Part shown: positions 8,713 through 17,602 of the stretch, piece after piece
Layout: each line of letters opens with the position of its first letter
Numbering within the stretch: the first letter of the stretch is position 1
Assembly: GCF_002585305.1 (NCBI RefSeq)
Contig: NZ_NUNF01000019.1
Location: forward strand, 101,065 to 165,064
Reading direction: 5' to 3'
Source: Bacillus sp. AFS037270
GTDB taxonomy: Bacteria > Bacillota > Bacilli > Bacillales_B > DSM-18226
Length of the DNA stretch: 64,000 nucleotides
Program-made: the position numbers and the translations under genes
Notes under the pieces: generated by a model
Seen by the model: only the letters and a program-made list of their open reading frames with translations
Databases searched by the model: none
Told to the model about the DNA's origin: nothing

Positions 8713-8884
8713 TCCTTGCCCTCTCTTCGTCTGGTCTGTTTTGAACCTGTGCCAAATATTATATTTAAATAACGACATTTACAAAAACTGCTTGAGATGT
8801 ATTATGTTTACTATATCCTTCGTTTATTTTGAAGAAACAGCCCTTTCCCAAAAAATAGATCGGTAGTTGGGTTAAAAAAGAACA

Positions 8885-8929
8885 AAAAAGCTTCAAACCC
8901 TTCTCTCTCAAGGGTTTGAAGCTCTTAAA
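8885..8929 (-). terminator. Strong terminator of the dipeptidase gene
   Basis: A perfect 14-bp stem (8889-8902 with 8910-8923), a 7-nt loop CTCTCTC and T-rich flanks on the minus strand. Confidence 0.85.
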
Positions 8930-8952
8930 ATGATGACCTGTTTTAATCCAAA

Positions 8953-9888
8953 TTAACGCCCAATCCCCGGACGGTGATTAAGAAAGTTTTCGCAGGCAAA
9001 GCCTCTTACCTCTTCCTCTTTAAAATGCTTCAACAATTCATTAATCAGATTTTGACTCTTAGAGGCATCTTCCAAATCCTTGACAAAGGCAGTAATACCA
9101 TCAAAATCAGAACCCAAGCCAATTTGCTTCACGCCCCCTAGGGAACAAAAATGATCAATGTGTTTGACCAAATCTGAAATAGTCACTACTCCACTTTCCT
9201 TAATAAACGGAGGATTATAAACCACATGGACCAATCCGCCTCGCGCAAACATAGCCTTCGCCTGTTCGTCCGTTAAATTCCGAGGATGGTTACAAAGAGC
9301 GCGGGCATTGGAATGGCTGGCAATCGGATACCTTGCTAATTCAATAACATCCCAAATTCCTTTGTCACTCAGATGAGATACATCCGTAAGAATTTGATGT
9401 TGATTATTAAACTTAACAATCTCCTTGCCAAACAGAGTCAGCCCTCCTCCGCGCGGTTCCCCGGCACCGTCAGCAGCAAGATTTGCTTGGTTCCAGGTCA
9501 ATCCCACAGAGCGCACCCCAAGCTGATACAGAATATGAAGCTTCGCCAAATCATTTCCGATGGCATCTACACCCTCAAGTGTTAACATCGCTCCTATCTG
9601 CCCAAGCTTCAAACGGTCAAAGTCCGACCACTCTTTGATATGGACCATATCTGGATTACGACCGAGAACTTCCTTATAAAAATAATCAATTTGCTCAAGA
9701 GCGACCTGAAACTTCTGATCGCCTTTAATATCCGGCTCAATAAAGATGGCAAAGCATTGGACTTTGACCTGGCCGGCTTGTAACCGATTCTTATTGGTAT
9801 TGAGTTCCTTTGCATCAGCAAATCGTAAGGAGCCCTTTGCTTCTTGGAGTTTCATCAAGGCATCGCAATGCAGATCGATAATATTCAT
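8953..9888 (-). CDS. M19 family membrane-dipeptidase-like metallopeptidase
   Basis: About 311 aa, the normal length for bacterial renal-dipeptidase homologues, zinc enzymes that hydrolyse dipeptides (often with D-residues at the C-terminal position). Metal-binding motifs are visible: the N-terminal IDLHCDAL, the EGVD segment, DVSHLSDKG, SHSNARALCNHPRNLTDEQ and GLGSDFDGI. No signal peptide is present, so it is probably cytosolic despite the family name. The ATG at 9888 sits 11 nt after AAAGGAG; an upstream TTG at 9897 is too close to that site. It is transcribed alone, between two terminators. Confidence 0.88.
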   Translation of the reverse strand: MNIIDLHCDALMKLQEAKGSLRFADAKELNTNKNRLQAGQVKVQCFAIFIEPDIKGDQKFQVALEQIDYFYKEVLGRNPDMVHIKEWSDFDRLKLGQIGAMLTLEGVDAIGNDLAKLHILYQLGVRSVGLTWNQANLAADGAGEPRGGGLTLFGKEIVKFNNQHQILTDVSHLSDKGIWDVIELARYPIASHSNARALCNHPRNLTDEQAKAMFARGGLVHVVYNPPFIKESGVVTISDLVKHIDHFCSLGGVKQIGLGSDFDGITAFVKDLEDASKSQNLINELLKHFKEEEVRGFACENFLNHRPGIGR

Positions 9889-9934
9889 TTTTTCCAAAAC
9901 TCCTTTTTATAAAAATTTTACCATAACAAAAAAA

Positions 9935-9958
9935 GGTCAGATATAAAAATATCTAACC
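9935..9958 (-). terminator. Terminator of the SRPBCC gene
   Basis: GGTCAGATAT and ATATCTAACC form a stem with one mismatch and an AAAA loop. The minus strand continues into TTTTTTT. Confidence 0.75.
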
Positions 9959-9973
9959 CGATTAATAGCGGCT

Positions 9974-10429
9974 TTAGTTTTCCTCCGCCATCTTTTTCAC
10001 TTTGGGCAGGACCTTATCCCAAATTTCAGCGCTGGCATCTCGATAGATTTGACCATCTGCCATCGCCGAAAAATCACCTTGCAGAATATGAAGGGTCGTC
10101 TTGCCTTCCACTTCATCTAATTGAAAAGTAATTCCATCTTCCTTCGTAACCTTTGGTCTTTCTGCCATTCGAACATCAAAGACAGTAAAATGGAGAAGTT
10201 TGTTTTGCTGGACAGAGGTTACATTTCCCTCCACAATCACGGTCCCGTCCTGGCCTTTCCAATAGACTGGACTTCCTAACTCCCATGTTGACTCTAGATG
10301 AAACTCTGGCCCTCCACTGGAAAACTCGACTGCCCACTGACGATTTAATTCACTAATTGTTAAGACATCCCAAACCTTTGAAGCAGGAGCATTAATTTCA
10401 ATCGTCTTGTCAACAAATAATTTAGTCAT
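9974..10429 (-). CDS. SRPBCC / AHSA1-like START-domain protein
   Basis: A 151-aa single-domain protein of the SRPBCC helix-grip fold. The typical start, KTIEINAPASKVWDVLTISELNRQW, is followed by beta strands and a C-terminal amphipathic helix. Members bind hydrophobic ligands or act as Hsp90-activator-like or polyketide-type proteins; no specific role can be assigned. The ATG at 10429 is preceded by GGAGG at 5 nt; a longer reading frame lacks this. It follows ureD but is separated by a terminator, and appears to have its own promoter, so it need not belong to the urease system. Confidence 0.75.
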   Translation of the reverse strand: MTKLFVDKTIEINAPASKVWDVLTISELNRQWAVEFSSGGPEFHLESTWELGSPVYWKGQDGTVIVEGNVTSVQQNKLLHFTVFDVRMAERPKVTKEDGITFQLDEVEGKTTLHILQGDFSAMADGQIYRDASAEIWDKVLPKVKKMAEEN

Positions 10430-10462
10430 CTGGCCCTCCAAAACTGGTAAAGTATTATTTCG

Positions 10463-10492
10463 ATTATAAAGAAAAAATCGGCGGTGGTCCAA
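10463..10492 (-). promoter_or_regulatory. Putative promoter of the SRPBCC gene inside the urease terminator
   Basis: On the minus strand TTGGAC (10487-10492), an 18-nt spacer and TATAAT (10463-10468). The -35 hexamer lies in the loop and arm of the ureD terminator hairpin. Confidence 0.45.
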
Positions 10493-10503
10493 ACCACCTG
10501 CCG
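10473..10503 (-). terminator. Terminator of the urease gene train
   Basis: CGGCAGGTGG and CCACCGCCG pair (one bulge) around TTTGGA, followed on the minus strand by ATTTTTTC. It starts immediately at the ureD stop. Confidence 0.8.
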
Positions 10504-10504
10504 T

Positions 10505-11323
10505 TTAATATTTTCTTAGAAAAACAGGATCTGTTTTCAATATGTTCCGTCGGATGGTTTCATGACAGATGGATTGGACCTTTTCAATCCCCTGTGTCGA
10601 ATTCGCTAAAACTCTCACCGCAAAACCCGGAACGCCCAGCATCGATATACCGATTCTAGCATCCAGGTACTCATCAAACCTTTCTTGCAGCTCCTCAACC
10701 GCAGCTGAATTAATCCGATGATCAATAACGATCAATGACCCAAAATGAGTATAACCCTCCATCATGCCAATCCCGTCAATATCTTTGTCGGGTTGTAATT
10801 TAATATGATCAAAAAGTACCAGTCGATCCCCCATGTAAATTTCCATTTTTGACTGGAGGAAGTCATATTGAAAAAGAGTTCCATCAGGAGCCCAGCCCGG
10901 GGTAAAAATGTCCGAGCAAATGAACGAAGCATCTTTCTCCATCTTCACCACCATCGTCTGCTTAAAACGAGCATTCTGATAGGCAATGACAGGGTCTGGC
11001 AAATACTCTAAAACACTTCCACTTTTTAAATAGATGTTCGTCTCCTGAAAAGCCGGTCGATTTCGTGTTTTATAAATTTTAGTAGAGGATTGGGTTGTCA
11101 CAACCACGCTTGCGGCTTCTTCCACCCCAATATTGATTTTATAAGTATCCCCGTCAACGTAGCCTCCACCGGGATTCATGATATAAAAATAGGCCTCGCC
11201 GCTTGTGGTAAGGTAAACGGGTCTAGTGATTTTAAAAGCCCCCTCTGAATACGAGTCCTTTAAAATGGTGTGATCCCCTTTTTTGGAAGCCATCAGGCTT
11301 AGGTATCCAGTCCACATTTCCAC
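10505..11323 (-). CDS. ureD: Urease accessory protein UreD
   Basis: About 272 aa, matching UreD (UreH), the scaffold that binds apo-urease and, with UreF and UreG, delivers nickel to the active site. Segments characteristic of the family are present: PVYLTTSGEAYFYIMNPGGGYVDGD, TTQSSTKIYKT, LEYLPDPVIAYQNARF and DIFTPGWAPDG. The GTG start at 11323 directly abuts the ureG stop codon; an ATG at 11317 is an alternative. It is the last gene of the urease cluster, placed after ureG, and is followed immediately by a strong terminator. Confidence 0.93.
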   Translation of the reverse strand: MEMWTGYLSLMASKKGDHTILKDSYSEGAFKITRPVYLTTSGEAYFYIMNPGGGYVDGDTYKINIGVEEAASVVVTTQSSTKIYKTRNRPAFQETNIYLKSGSVLEYLPDPVIAYQNARFKQTMVVKMEKDASFICSDIFTPGWAPDGTLFQYDFLQSKMEIYMGDRLVLFDHIKLQPDKDIDGIGMMEGYTHFGSLIVIDHRINSAAVEELQERFDEYLDARIGISMLGVPGFAVRVLANSTQGIEKVQSICHETIRRNILKTDPVFLRKY

Positions 11324-11935
11324 CTATCCCAATCCTACTAACAACGTATTCCTTTTTATCCAATCAATTACCTGGTCAAGGCCTGTATCGGTTTTTAAAT
11401 TCGTAAAAATGTATGGCCTTGTGCCTCTGGCTGCCTTCGTATCTGATTCCATGACCTCCAAACTCGCCCCCACATATGGTGCCAAATCAATCTTGTTGAT
11501 AATAAACAGATCAGATTTAATCATCCCTTGGCCGCCTTTACGAGGTATTTTTTCCCCCTGGGCGACATCAATTATGTAAATAGAGAAATCGACCAGTTCC
11601 GGACTAAAGGTAGCAGCCAAGTTATCCCCTCCGCTCTCGACAAAAATAATCGAAAGGTCAGGATGTTTTTCCTTTAATTCATCAATCGCAGCAAAATTCA
11701 TCGATGCATCTTCCCGTATCGCGGTATGCGGACAGCCTCCCGTTTCCACGCCAATTATTCGGTCACCAGGCAGCACACTATTTTTAATTAAAAATTGGGC
11801 ATCTTCCTTTGTGTAAATATCATTCGTTACGACAGCCATTTTAAATTCATCATTTAGATGTCTCGTTAACCGCTCGACCAGCATGGTTTTTCCTGCTCCA
11901 ACCGGCCCGCCAATTCCAATTCGTATAGGCTCCAT
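11324..11935 (-). CDS. ureG: Urease accessory GTPase UreG
   Basis: 203 aa, the normal length. This SIMIBI-class GTPase powers nickel insertion into urease. The Walker A loop [11 protein letters not shown] lies at residues about 9-19; [17 protein letters not shown] (with the metal-binding CPH) and the [15 protein letters not shown] segment are the UreG signatures. NKIDLA is the base-specificity motif. GGGGAG precedes the ATG. It is 25 nt downstream of ureF and abuts ureD. Confidence 0.97.
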   Translation of the reverse strand: MEPIRIGIGGPVGAGKTMLVERLTRHLNDEFKMAVVTNDIYTKEDAQFLIKNSVLPGDRIIGVETGGCPHTAIREDASMNFAAIDELKEKHPDLSIIFVESGGDNLAATFSPELVDFSIYIIDVAQGEKIPRKGGQGMIKSDLFIINKIDLAPYVGASLEVMESDTKAARGTRPYIFTNLKTDTGLDQVIDWIKRNTLLVGLG

Positions 11936-11960
11936 CTTCTCCCCTTCTTTCTTTTATTTT

Positions 11961-12647
11961 TCAGGACATAAATAACCGTACATGCAGCCTCTCATGACGC
12001 ATTTGGGCAATTTCAATCCCAGGGGCAACTGCACCAAAGTCATCATGCTCCATTTTGTCTATTTGTTTTACCGTTTCTACTAGATATGGTTGAAGCTCTA
12101 AAAGAACTTGTTGACCCGCTGTTTGACCAAGCGGAATACCGCGTACCGCATTTTGAACTAGTGTGCCGACAGTAGAATATAGATAGGTCAACATAATTTG
12201 ATATTGATCTATTTTTAAAAATTGACTAATAATCGCAAATACAATGGCAGGATGTCCATAGGCTTCACTGTGCTTTATTTTCATCTGATAATCTTCTAAT
12301 AATGGAATTGAATATAGATCCCTGCCCATTTTAATCAGCCTTTCGCCAATTCTCCTATTAGCTTGGCGGGTTTCTTTAGGAATATTTTGTATATAAAGCT
12401 TTCGGTCGAGGGCCCAAACCTCCTCTATTTGATTCTGTCTTAAGGCATCAATAGCCAACCGGCAAGCGAGCCCATCAGTTGCAGCTAGTTGTTTTTCTAA
12501 AAACATTCTAATCCAACTAAAGAATGTTTCTTTATCATGAATCATGCCTTCCTGTATATAGGTTTCAAGACCAAGTGAATGGGAAAAGGCTCCTGAAGGA
12601 AAGTTCGAATCGCCAAATTGCAGCAAAGCTAATAGCTGATTATCCAT
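11961..12647 (-). CDS. ureF: Urease accessory protein UreF
   Basis: 228 aa, all-helical. UreF links UreD and UreG in the urease maturation complex. The [21 protein letters not shown] start, the [16 protein letters not shown] segment and the C-terminal [13 protein letters not shown] are typical. Its ATG overlaps the end of ureE by 8 nt, indicating translational coupling. Confidence 0.95.
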   Translation of the reverse strand: MDNQLLALLQFGDSNFPSGAFSHSLGLETYIQEGMIHDKETFFSWIRMFLEKQLAATDGLACRLAIDALRQNQIEEVWALDRKLYIQNIPKETRQANRRIGERLIKMGRDLYSIPLLEDYQMKIKHSEAYGHPAIVFAIISQFLKIDQYQIMLTYLYSTVGTLVQNAVRGIPLGQTAGQQVLLELQPYLVETVKQIDKMEHDDFGAVAPGIEIAQMRHERLHVRLFMS

Positions 12648-13086
12648 GATGATGACCGATATGACGGAAAGCTTTTTTTACTTTTCTTATTTGCCTTGAA
12701 TATGGCACATCTAATTGTTCTAGGAGCTCCTGAACAAGGTAATCAAATTGGACGAGCATATCTTCACCTTCAAATTGAGCTGGCAGATGGCGGTTCCCGA
12801 GCTGATGGGCAATCTCCCCCATTTGCTTTATATTCGCAGGCTGAATCACCAGCAAGTCATCATTCATCACACTTATGACAATCATATTGTGTTCATCCAT
12901 ATATAATATATCGCCATCTATAAGATCTTTAGGCTCCTTTAAGCGAATCCCCACCTCTTTCCCATGGTCGGTAGTCACCCGCTGGATGCGCTTCACCAAA
13001 TCATCGCTTGATAAATAGACCTTTTCGATATGCCTGCCAGAGGATGGGATATCCTCAACATTCCCAACGATTTGTTCAATAATCAT
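12640..13086 (-). CDS. ureE: Urease accessory protein UreE (nickel chaperone)
   Basis: 148 aa. It has an N-terminal UreE beta domain and a C-terminal metal-binding domain containing [19 protein letters not shown], with the conserved interface histidine. The protein ends HIGHHHG, a short histidine tail rather than the long His-rich tail of some homologues, so nickel storage capacity may be modest. GGGGGA precedes the ATG. It lies 26 nt after ureC and overlaps ureF. Confidence 0.95.
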   Translation of the reverse strand: MIIEQIVGNVEDIPSSGRHIEKVYLSSDDLVKRIQRVTTDHGKEVGIRLKEPKDLIDGDILYMDEHNMIVISVMNDDLLVIQPANIKQMGEIAHQLGNRHLPAQFEGEDMLVQFDYLVQELLEQLDVPYSRQIRKVKKAFRHIGHHHG

Positions 13087-13112
13087 CTTTATCCCCCTTT
13101 ACTGATCCTCTT

Positions 13113-14825
13113 TTAAAATAAAAAGTAGCGCTGTGCCATCGGCAGAATCTCAGCCGGATCACAGGTCACAAGTTCCCCGTCCACCATGACTTCATAGGTT
13201 TGTGGATCCACATCTATTTTGGGCATTTCACTATTTAGCTTCATATCTGTCTTGCTTAAGTGACGAATTCCCTGAACCGGTTTGATCAGCTTTTTTAATC
13301 CGAGCTGCTGTGGAACACCAAGATTAATCGCTGCCTTTGACATAAAGGTAATCGAAGTAGAATATTTTGCTTTTCCATAGGAAGCGAACATAGGGCGGTA
13401 TATTACAGGCTGAGGAGTGGGAATTGAAGCATTCGGATCACCCATCAGACTGTGGGCAATCATACCGCCTTTTAGTACCAGTTCAGGCTTAACACCAAAA
13501 AATGCCGGATCCCAGATGACGAGGTCGGCCAGTTTTCCTGCCTCAATAGAACCAACCTCCTCCGCAATACCATGAGTAATCGCCGGATTAATCGTATACT
13601 TGGCAATGTAGCGTTTGACCCGAAAATTGTCGCCCACACCGGTATCCTCTGGCATCTTTCCTCTTTGCTTTCTCATTTTATCCGCAGTTTGCCATGTCCG
13701 GGTAATAACCTCTCCCACACGGCCCATCGCCTGTGAATCGGAACTAATCATACTAAATACGCCCAAATCATGGAGAATATCTTCGGCCGCAATCGTTTCT
13801 TTGCGAATCCTTGAATCGGCAAAAGCAATATCCTCCGGTACCTCAGGGTCTAAGTGATGGCATACCATCAACATATCAAGATGTTCATCTAAGGTATTTT
13901 TTGTATAGGGACGGGTTGGATTAGTAGAAGACGGAAGAATATAGGGATAGCTGGCAACCTTAATAATATCAGGGGCATGCCCGCCTCCTGCCCCTTCCGT
14001 ATGATATGTATGGATGACCCGTCCATTGATCGCTGCCAAGGTATCTTCGACAAACCCGCCCTCATTTAAGGTATCGGTGTGGATCGCGACCTGGACATCA
14101 TACTGGTCTGCAACCCTAAGGCAATGGTCGATTGCCGATGCCGTTGTCCCCCAGTCTTCATGAAGCTTTAGGCCAATGACCCCAGCATTAATTTGTTCAA
14201 TTAACGGTTCTCGTGCGGACGAATTTCCTTTTCCTAAAAATCCCAAATTCATAGGGAATTCCTCTGCTGCTTCTAACATACGATGGATATTCCATTCACC
14301 CGGTGTACAGGTTGTGGCATTGGTTCCAGTCGCAGGACCTGTGCCGCCTCCAATCATGGTCGTAATCCCTGAGGATAGGGCGGTTTCAATTTGCTGCGGG
14401 CTAATAAAATGAATATGAGCATCAATGCCGCCGGCCGTGACGATCATCCCTTCCCCGGCAATGACCTCTGTTGAGGCCCCAATAATCATATCCACTTTTT
14501 CCATCACAAGCGGATTTCCGCTTTTACCTATACCAGCAATCCGTCCATCACGAATCCCGATGTCCGCTTTATAGATCCTAGTATAATCGACGATAATGGC
14601 ATTGGTAATCACAGTATCGAGCGCTCCGTCTGCTCGGGTTGCGAGCGGATGCTGTCCCATCCCATCCCGAATCACTTTACCGCCGCCGAACTTCACTTCA
14701 TCGCCGTAAACGGTAAAGTCCTTTTCTATTTCAATAAATAAATCAGTGTCAGCAAGGCGGATGGCATCCCCTGTTGTGGGACCAAACATATCCGCATATT
14801 GCTTTCTCGACATTCTAAAGCTCAT
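13113..14825 (-). CDS. ureC: Urease alpha subunit UreC
   Basis: 570 aa, the catalytic subunit that hydrolyses urea to ammonia and carbamate with a binuclear nickel centre. All key residues are present: the His pair in GIDAHIHF (about 137/139), Lys220 in GLKLHEDWG (the carbamylated bridging lysine), and the flap Cys-His in MVCHHLD (about 322/323). Its start overlaps the end of ureB by 11 nt, and its AAGGAGGG ribosome binding site lies inside ureB. Confidence 0.98.
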   Translation of the reverse strand: MSFRMSRKQYADMFGPTTGDAIRLADTDLFIEIEKDFTVYGDEVKFGGGKVIRDGMGQHPLATRADGALDTVITNAIIVDYTRIYKADIGIRDGRIAGIGKSGNPLVMEKVDMIIGASTEVIAGEGMIVTAGGIDAHIHFISPQQIETALSSGITTMIGGGTGPATGTNATTCTPGEWNIHRMLEAAEEFPMNLGFLGKGNSSAREPLIEQINAGVIGLKLHEDWGTTASAIDHCLRVADQYDVQVAIHTDTLNEGGFVEDTLAAINGRVIHTYHTEGAGGGHAPDIIKVASYPYILPSSTNPTRPYTKNTLDEHLDMLMVCHHLDPEVPEDIAFADSRIRKETIAAEDILHDLGVFSMISSDSQAMGRVGEVITRTWQTADKMRKQRGKMPEDTGVGDNFRVKRYIAKYTINPAITHGIAEEVGSIEAGKLADLVIWDPAFFGVKPELVLKGGMIAHSLMGDPNASIPTPQPVIYRPMFASYGKAKYSTSITFMSKAAINLGVPQQLGLKKLIKPVQGIRHLSKTDMKLNSEMPKIDVDPQTYEVMVDGELVTCDPAEILPMAQRYFLF

Positions 14826-15150
14826 GATGTCCCTCCTTTTTAGTATCTAGAGGACCATTTGTTTGATTATTTAATCCATAAACTTCGCGGCGGCCCGCGA
14901 AGGGAACGAGCTCTACTTCTTTTGCGTCGCCAGGTTCAAACCTTACAGCCGTGCCTGCAGGGATATTTAAGTGTTTGCCATATGTTTGATCGCGGTCAAA
15001 TTGCAGTGCTGCGTTTACCTCATAAAAATGAAAATGTGACCCTATTTGGATCGGTCGGTCTCCAAGATTGAGCACCATGACCCTTGAAGCAGGCCTTCCT
15101 TGATTACAAATAATTGGGTCCTTTCTTAAGCGGTATTCACCTGGAATCAT
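14815..15150 (-). CDS. ureB: Urease beta subunit UreB
   Basis: About 111 aa. It starts MIPGEYRL, the typical UreB N-terminus, and carries the [15 protein letters not shown] and [12 protein letters not shown] segments. A longer reading frame begins at a GTG at 15159 that overlaps the GGAG site; the ATG at 15150 is 8 nt downstream of GGAG and is preferred. Together with UreA and UreC it forms the (alpha-beta-gamma) trimer. Unusually, it is separated from ureA by a gap of about 180 nt carrying 21-bp repeats. Confidence 0.95.
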   Translation of the reverse strand: MIPGEYRLRKDPIICNQGRPASRVMVLNLGDRPIQIGSHFHFYEVNAALQFDRDQTYGKHLNIPAGTAVRFEPGDAKEVELVPFAGRREVYGLNNQTNGPLDTKKEGHHEL

Positions 15151-15199
15151 ACTTTTCACTCCGTAAAAAATGGCATATTGTAAATTTTTTACATTACTT

Positions 15200-15324
15200 G
15201 TAGAATAGTTTGGTTATTTCGTAGTAATAATTTAATTTTTGTAGAATTGATCCTAGAAAACGTAGAAAACTCCCTTAGTTTCGTAGAATAACTCACTAAT
15301 TTCGTTGAATAGCCCTAAAACCCG
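15200..15324. repeat. Six degenerate 21-bp tandem repeats between ureB and ureA
   Basis: Units begin with GTAG at 15200, 15221, 15241, 15262 and 15283, and with GTTG at 15304, so the spacing is 21, 20, 21, 21, 21. The best-conserved pattern is GTAGAATA, a variable core, then TAnTTTC. The repeats fill most of the ureA-ureB gap and have no coding potential. Confidence 0.75.
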
Positions 15325-15330
15325 AAATTT

Positions 15331-15633
15331 TTATCGAATCGGTTGATGTACGGTTACTAGTTTTGTGCCATCAGGGAATGTCGCCTCGACCTGAATGTCC
15401 CGAATCATTTCAGGAATACCTTCCATGACATCTTCCGAGGCTAAAATTTTGGTCCCCGCACTCATTAATTCCGCAACCGATTTTCCATCCCTTGCTCCCT
15501 CCATTATTTCGTACGTTATAAGCGCAACTGCTTCCGGATAATTAAGTTTTAAGCCGCGGTCCTTCCGGCGCCTCGCTAAATCGGCTGCCACCACGACCAT
15601 TAATTTCTCCTGCTCTCTCTGGGTAAGTTTCAT
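15331..15633 (-). CDS. ureA: Urease gamma subunit UreA
   Basis: 100 aa, the canonical length. [39 protein letters not shown] is the recognisable UreA N-terminus (given here as a family comparison by its [16 protein letters not shown] and [12 protein letters not shown] parts), followed by VPEMI-type and [10 protein letters not shown] ends. It begins 18 nt downstream of the allantoinase stop, which ties urease to the purine-degradation train, and is followed by the repeat-bearing gap before ureB. Confidence 0.96.
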   Translation of the reverse strand: MKLTQREQEKLMVVVAADLARRRKDRGLKLNYPEAVALITYEIMEGARDGKSVAELMSAGTKILASEDVMEGIPEMIRDIQVEATFPDGTKLVTVHQPIR

Positions 15634-15651
15634 TCCTTTTACCTCACTCCC

Positions 15652-17055
15652 TTAGTTCAGGCAGACACCCATTTTGTCATTTGTTACTCCATTTTGATCG
15701 TCATAAATCACCTTGCCACGCAGCATCGTCTTCTTAACCTTGGTTGAAAATACCCTGCCTTCATAAGGGGAATAGGCATTTCGAAATCCAAAAGACTCTT
15801 TTTCGGCAACAGTCGTTTCATCTAAACAAAAGAAGACTAAATCGGCATCTAACCCCGGACTAATTCTTCCTTTTCTTTCCTCAATTCCAAAGCGGTCTGC
15901 GACATTGGAGGTTCCTAAAGGGAAAATCTGTTTAAGAGGCACTCCACGTTTCAAAGCCTCATCAACCATTGCCAGCCACGTAAATTGAACTCCTTGGATA
16001 CCACCCCAAGCTTCCCAGATCGAATCGGTTGACTTCATGGAATAAAGACATGGGGAATGATCAGACCCAATTGTGTCAATCATGCCATTTGCAACACAGT
16101 CCCATAATCCTTCGACAGCTTCACGTGGTCTTAACGGCGGTGCACATTTGAGAATCGCTCCCTCCCTGAGAAAATCCTCTTCATCAAAGATTAAATAGTG
16201 GGGGCAGGTTTCCACTGTTACGTTCACGCCGCTTTTTTTAGCTTGCTCGATAAGACCGACAACTTTGGGTGAACTAATATGAACAAAATGAAGAGCTGTT
16301 CCATATTTGGCGGCAAGCTCTAACGCATAACTTACTGCCTTTTCTTCTGCCGAGATTGGTCTGCTCGCTAAATAAGCACTTCGTTCATTCAGCCAAGGAT
16401 GCTGTTTATTAAAAGCTATAAGTCTAGCAATATCCTTTTCCCATTCCGCGTGGAGGGCGAGTACTTTGCCATGGTCCTTTGCCGCTAGCATGGCTTGTTT
16501 CAATTCAGTGGGAGATAAGTATTGAAAGTCATCGATCCCACTTTCACTCATAAATGACTTCCAGGCAATCACTCCCTCACTCATTTGGGCTAATTCCTGT
16601 CTATTATTTAGGTTAGTACCAGTCATCCCGCCCCAGAGGGCATAATCGATATGGGATAATGACGTTAAATACTCTCTCTTATCAGTTAAATTTTGTAAGC
16701 TTATGGTAGATGGGGAACAATTTAGCGGCATATCAAAAATGGTGGTCGTCCCACCCATTGCGGCGGCACGACTTCCTGTCTCAATCCCTTCCCAATCGGT
16801 TCTGCCTGGATCATTAAAATGAACATGGGCATCGATAAATCCGGGAACCACTAGGCAGCCACTTGCATCGATAATGTTTTCCGCTGTCTCAATCAACGGA
16901 CCTGCTTCACTCTCCACAAGTGAGACAATCTTCTCGTCGATAATTTTAATGGTTACCTCACGAAATCCTTCTTCAGTAAAGACAAGGCCATTCTTTATCA
17001 ATAGCTCTGTTGTTTTTTTATCCTCCTTAACTACTTCAGTTAGAACTTTAGCCAT
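15652..17055 (-). CDS. pucH: Allantoinase
   Basis: 467 aa, a cyclic amidohydrolase that opens allantoin to allantoate. Metal-site motifs are visible: GFIDAHVHFNDPGRTDWEG (residues about 73-91), the lysine of GVIAWKSFMSESG (the likely carbamylated bridge), HAEWEKDI, HFVHISS and GSDHSPC. These fit the AllB/PucH branch rather than dihydroorotase or hydantoinase, and the setting between xanthine dehydrogenase and urease genes supports allantoin as substrate. It starts 7 nt after pucE, with GAGGAG 11 nt upstream. Confidence 0.9.
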   Translation of the reverse strand: MAKVLTEVVKEDKKTTELLIKNGLVFTEEGFREVTIKIIDEKIVSLVESEAGPLIETAENIIDASGCLVVPGFIDAHVHFNDPGRTDWEGIETGSRAAAMGGTTTIFDMPLNCSPSTISLQNLTDKREYLTSLSHIDYALWGGMTGTNLNNRQELAQMSEGVIAWKSFMSESGIDDFQYLSPTELKQAMLAAKDHGKVLALHAEWEKDIARLIAFNKQHPWLNERSAYLASRPISAEEKAVSYALELAAKYGTALHFVHISSPKVVGLIEQAKKSGVNVTVETCPHYLIFDEEDFLREGAILKCAPPLRPREAVEGLWDCVANGMIDTIGSDHSPCLYSMKSTDSIWEAWGGIQGVQFTWLAMVDEALKRGVPLKQIFPLGTSNVADRFGIEERKGRISPGLDADLVFFCLDETTVAEKESFGFRNAYSPYEGRVFSTKVKKTMLRGKVIYDDQNGVTNDKMGVCLN

Positions 17056-17062
17056 CGGTCAA

Positions 17063-17602
17063 TCACTCCTCGATGTTAGTAACCTGATTTTCTTTTAAGC
17101 TTGTAATCGCCTTTTCCACTGCACGAATGATTCCGCCATATCCCGTACAACGGCATAAATTCCCCGAGAGTGCTTCCTGTATTTGTTGTTTAGTCGGGCT
17201 GGGGTTTGAATCAAGCAATGCCTTAACAGCCATAATCATCCCCGGAGTGCAATACCCGCATTGAAATCCGCCCTCTTCTAAGAACGCTTTTTGAATCGGA
17301 TGTAATCCATCCTCCTCTAGTCCTTCTATTGTATTAATGGAGGTATGGTTTGCCTGGTAGGCCAAAACCAGACATGAGTTAACCAATTGACCATTCATAT
17401 GAACGGCACAGGCACCACAGCGGCCAATTTCACAGGACATTTTTGTACCTGACAACCCTAAGTCTTCCCGTAAAATATCCAATAGCCTTGCTGCCGGCGC
17501 TGCCTTTAACTGATGGAGGACACCATTTACAGTAAGGGCAAGCTCTATTTTTGGGACAGCTGTTGGCAGGTCAATACTCTGGATGACATGCTTCATATCC
17601 AT
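17063..17602 (-). CDS. pucE: Xanthine dehydrogenase [2Fe-2S] subunit
   Basis: 179 aa. It holds two [2Fe-2S] clusters: a plant-ferredoxin-type site, CEIGRCGAC with a further Cys in LVNSCLVL, and the second set in GFQCGYCTPGMIM and LSGNLCRCTGYGG. It transfers electrons from the molybdenum subunit to the FAD subunit. It overlaps pucD by 10 nt. AGGAGAG precedes the ATG. Confidence 0.95.
   Translation of the reverse strand: MDMKHVIQSIDLPTAVPKIELALTVNGVLHQLKAAPAARLLDILREDLGLSGTKMSCEIGRCGACAVHMNGQLVNSCLVLAYQANHTSINTIEGLEEDGLHPIQKAFLEEGGFQCGYCTPGMIMAVKALLDSNPSPTKQQIQEALSGNLCRCTGYGGIIRAVEKAITSLKENQVTNIEE

Noticed and set aside
8847..8872. Small CCCAA...TTGGG hairpin upstream of the AraC-GH39 gene
   Set aside because: A 5-bp stem with a 16-nt loop is expected by chance in A+T-rich DNA.
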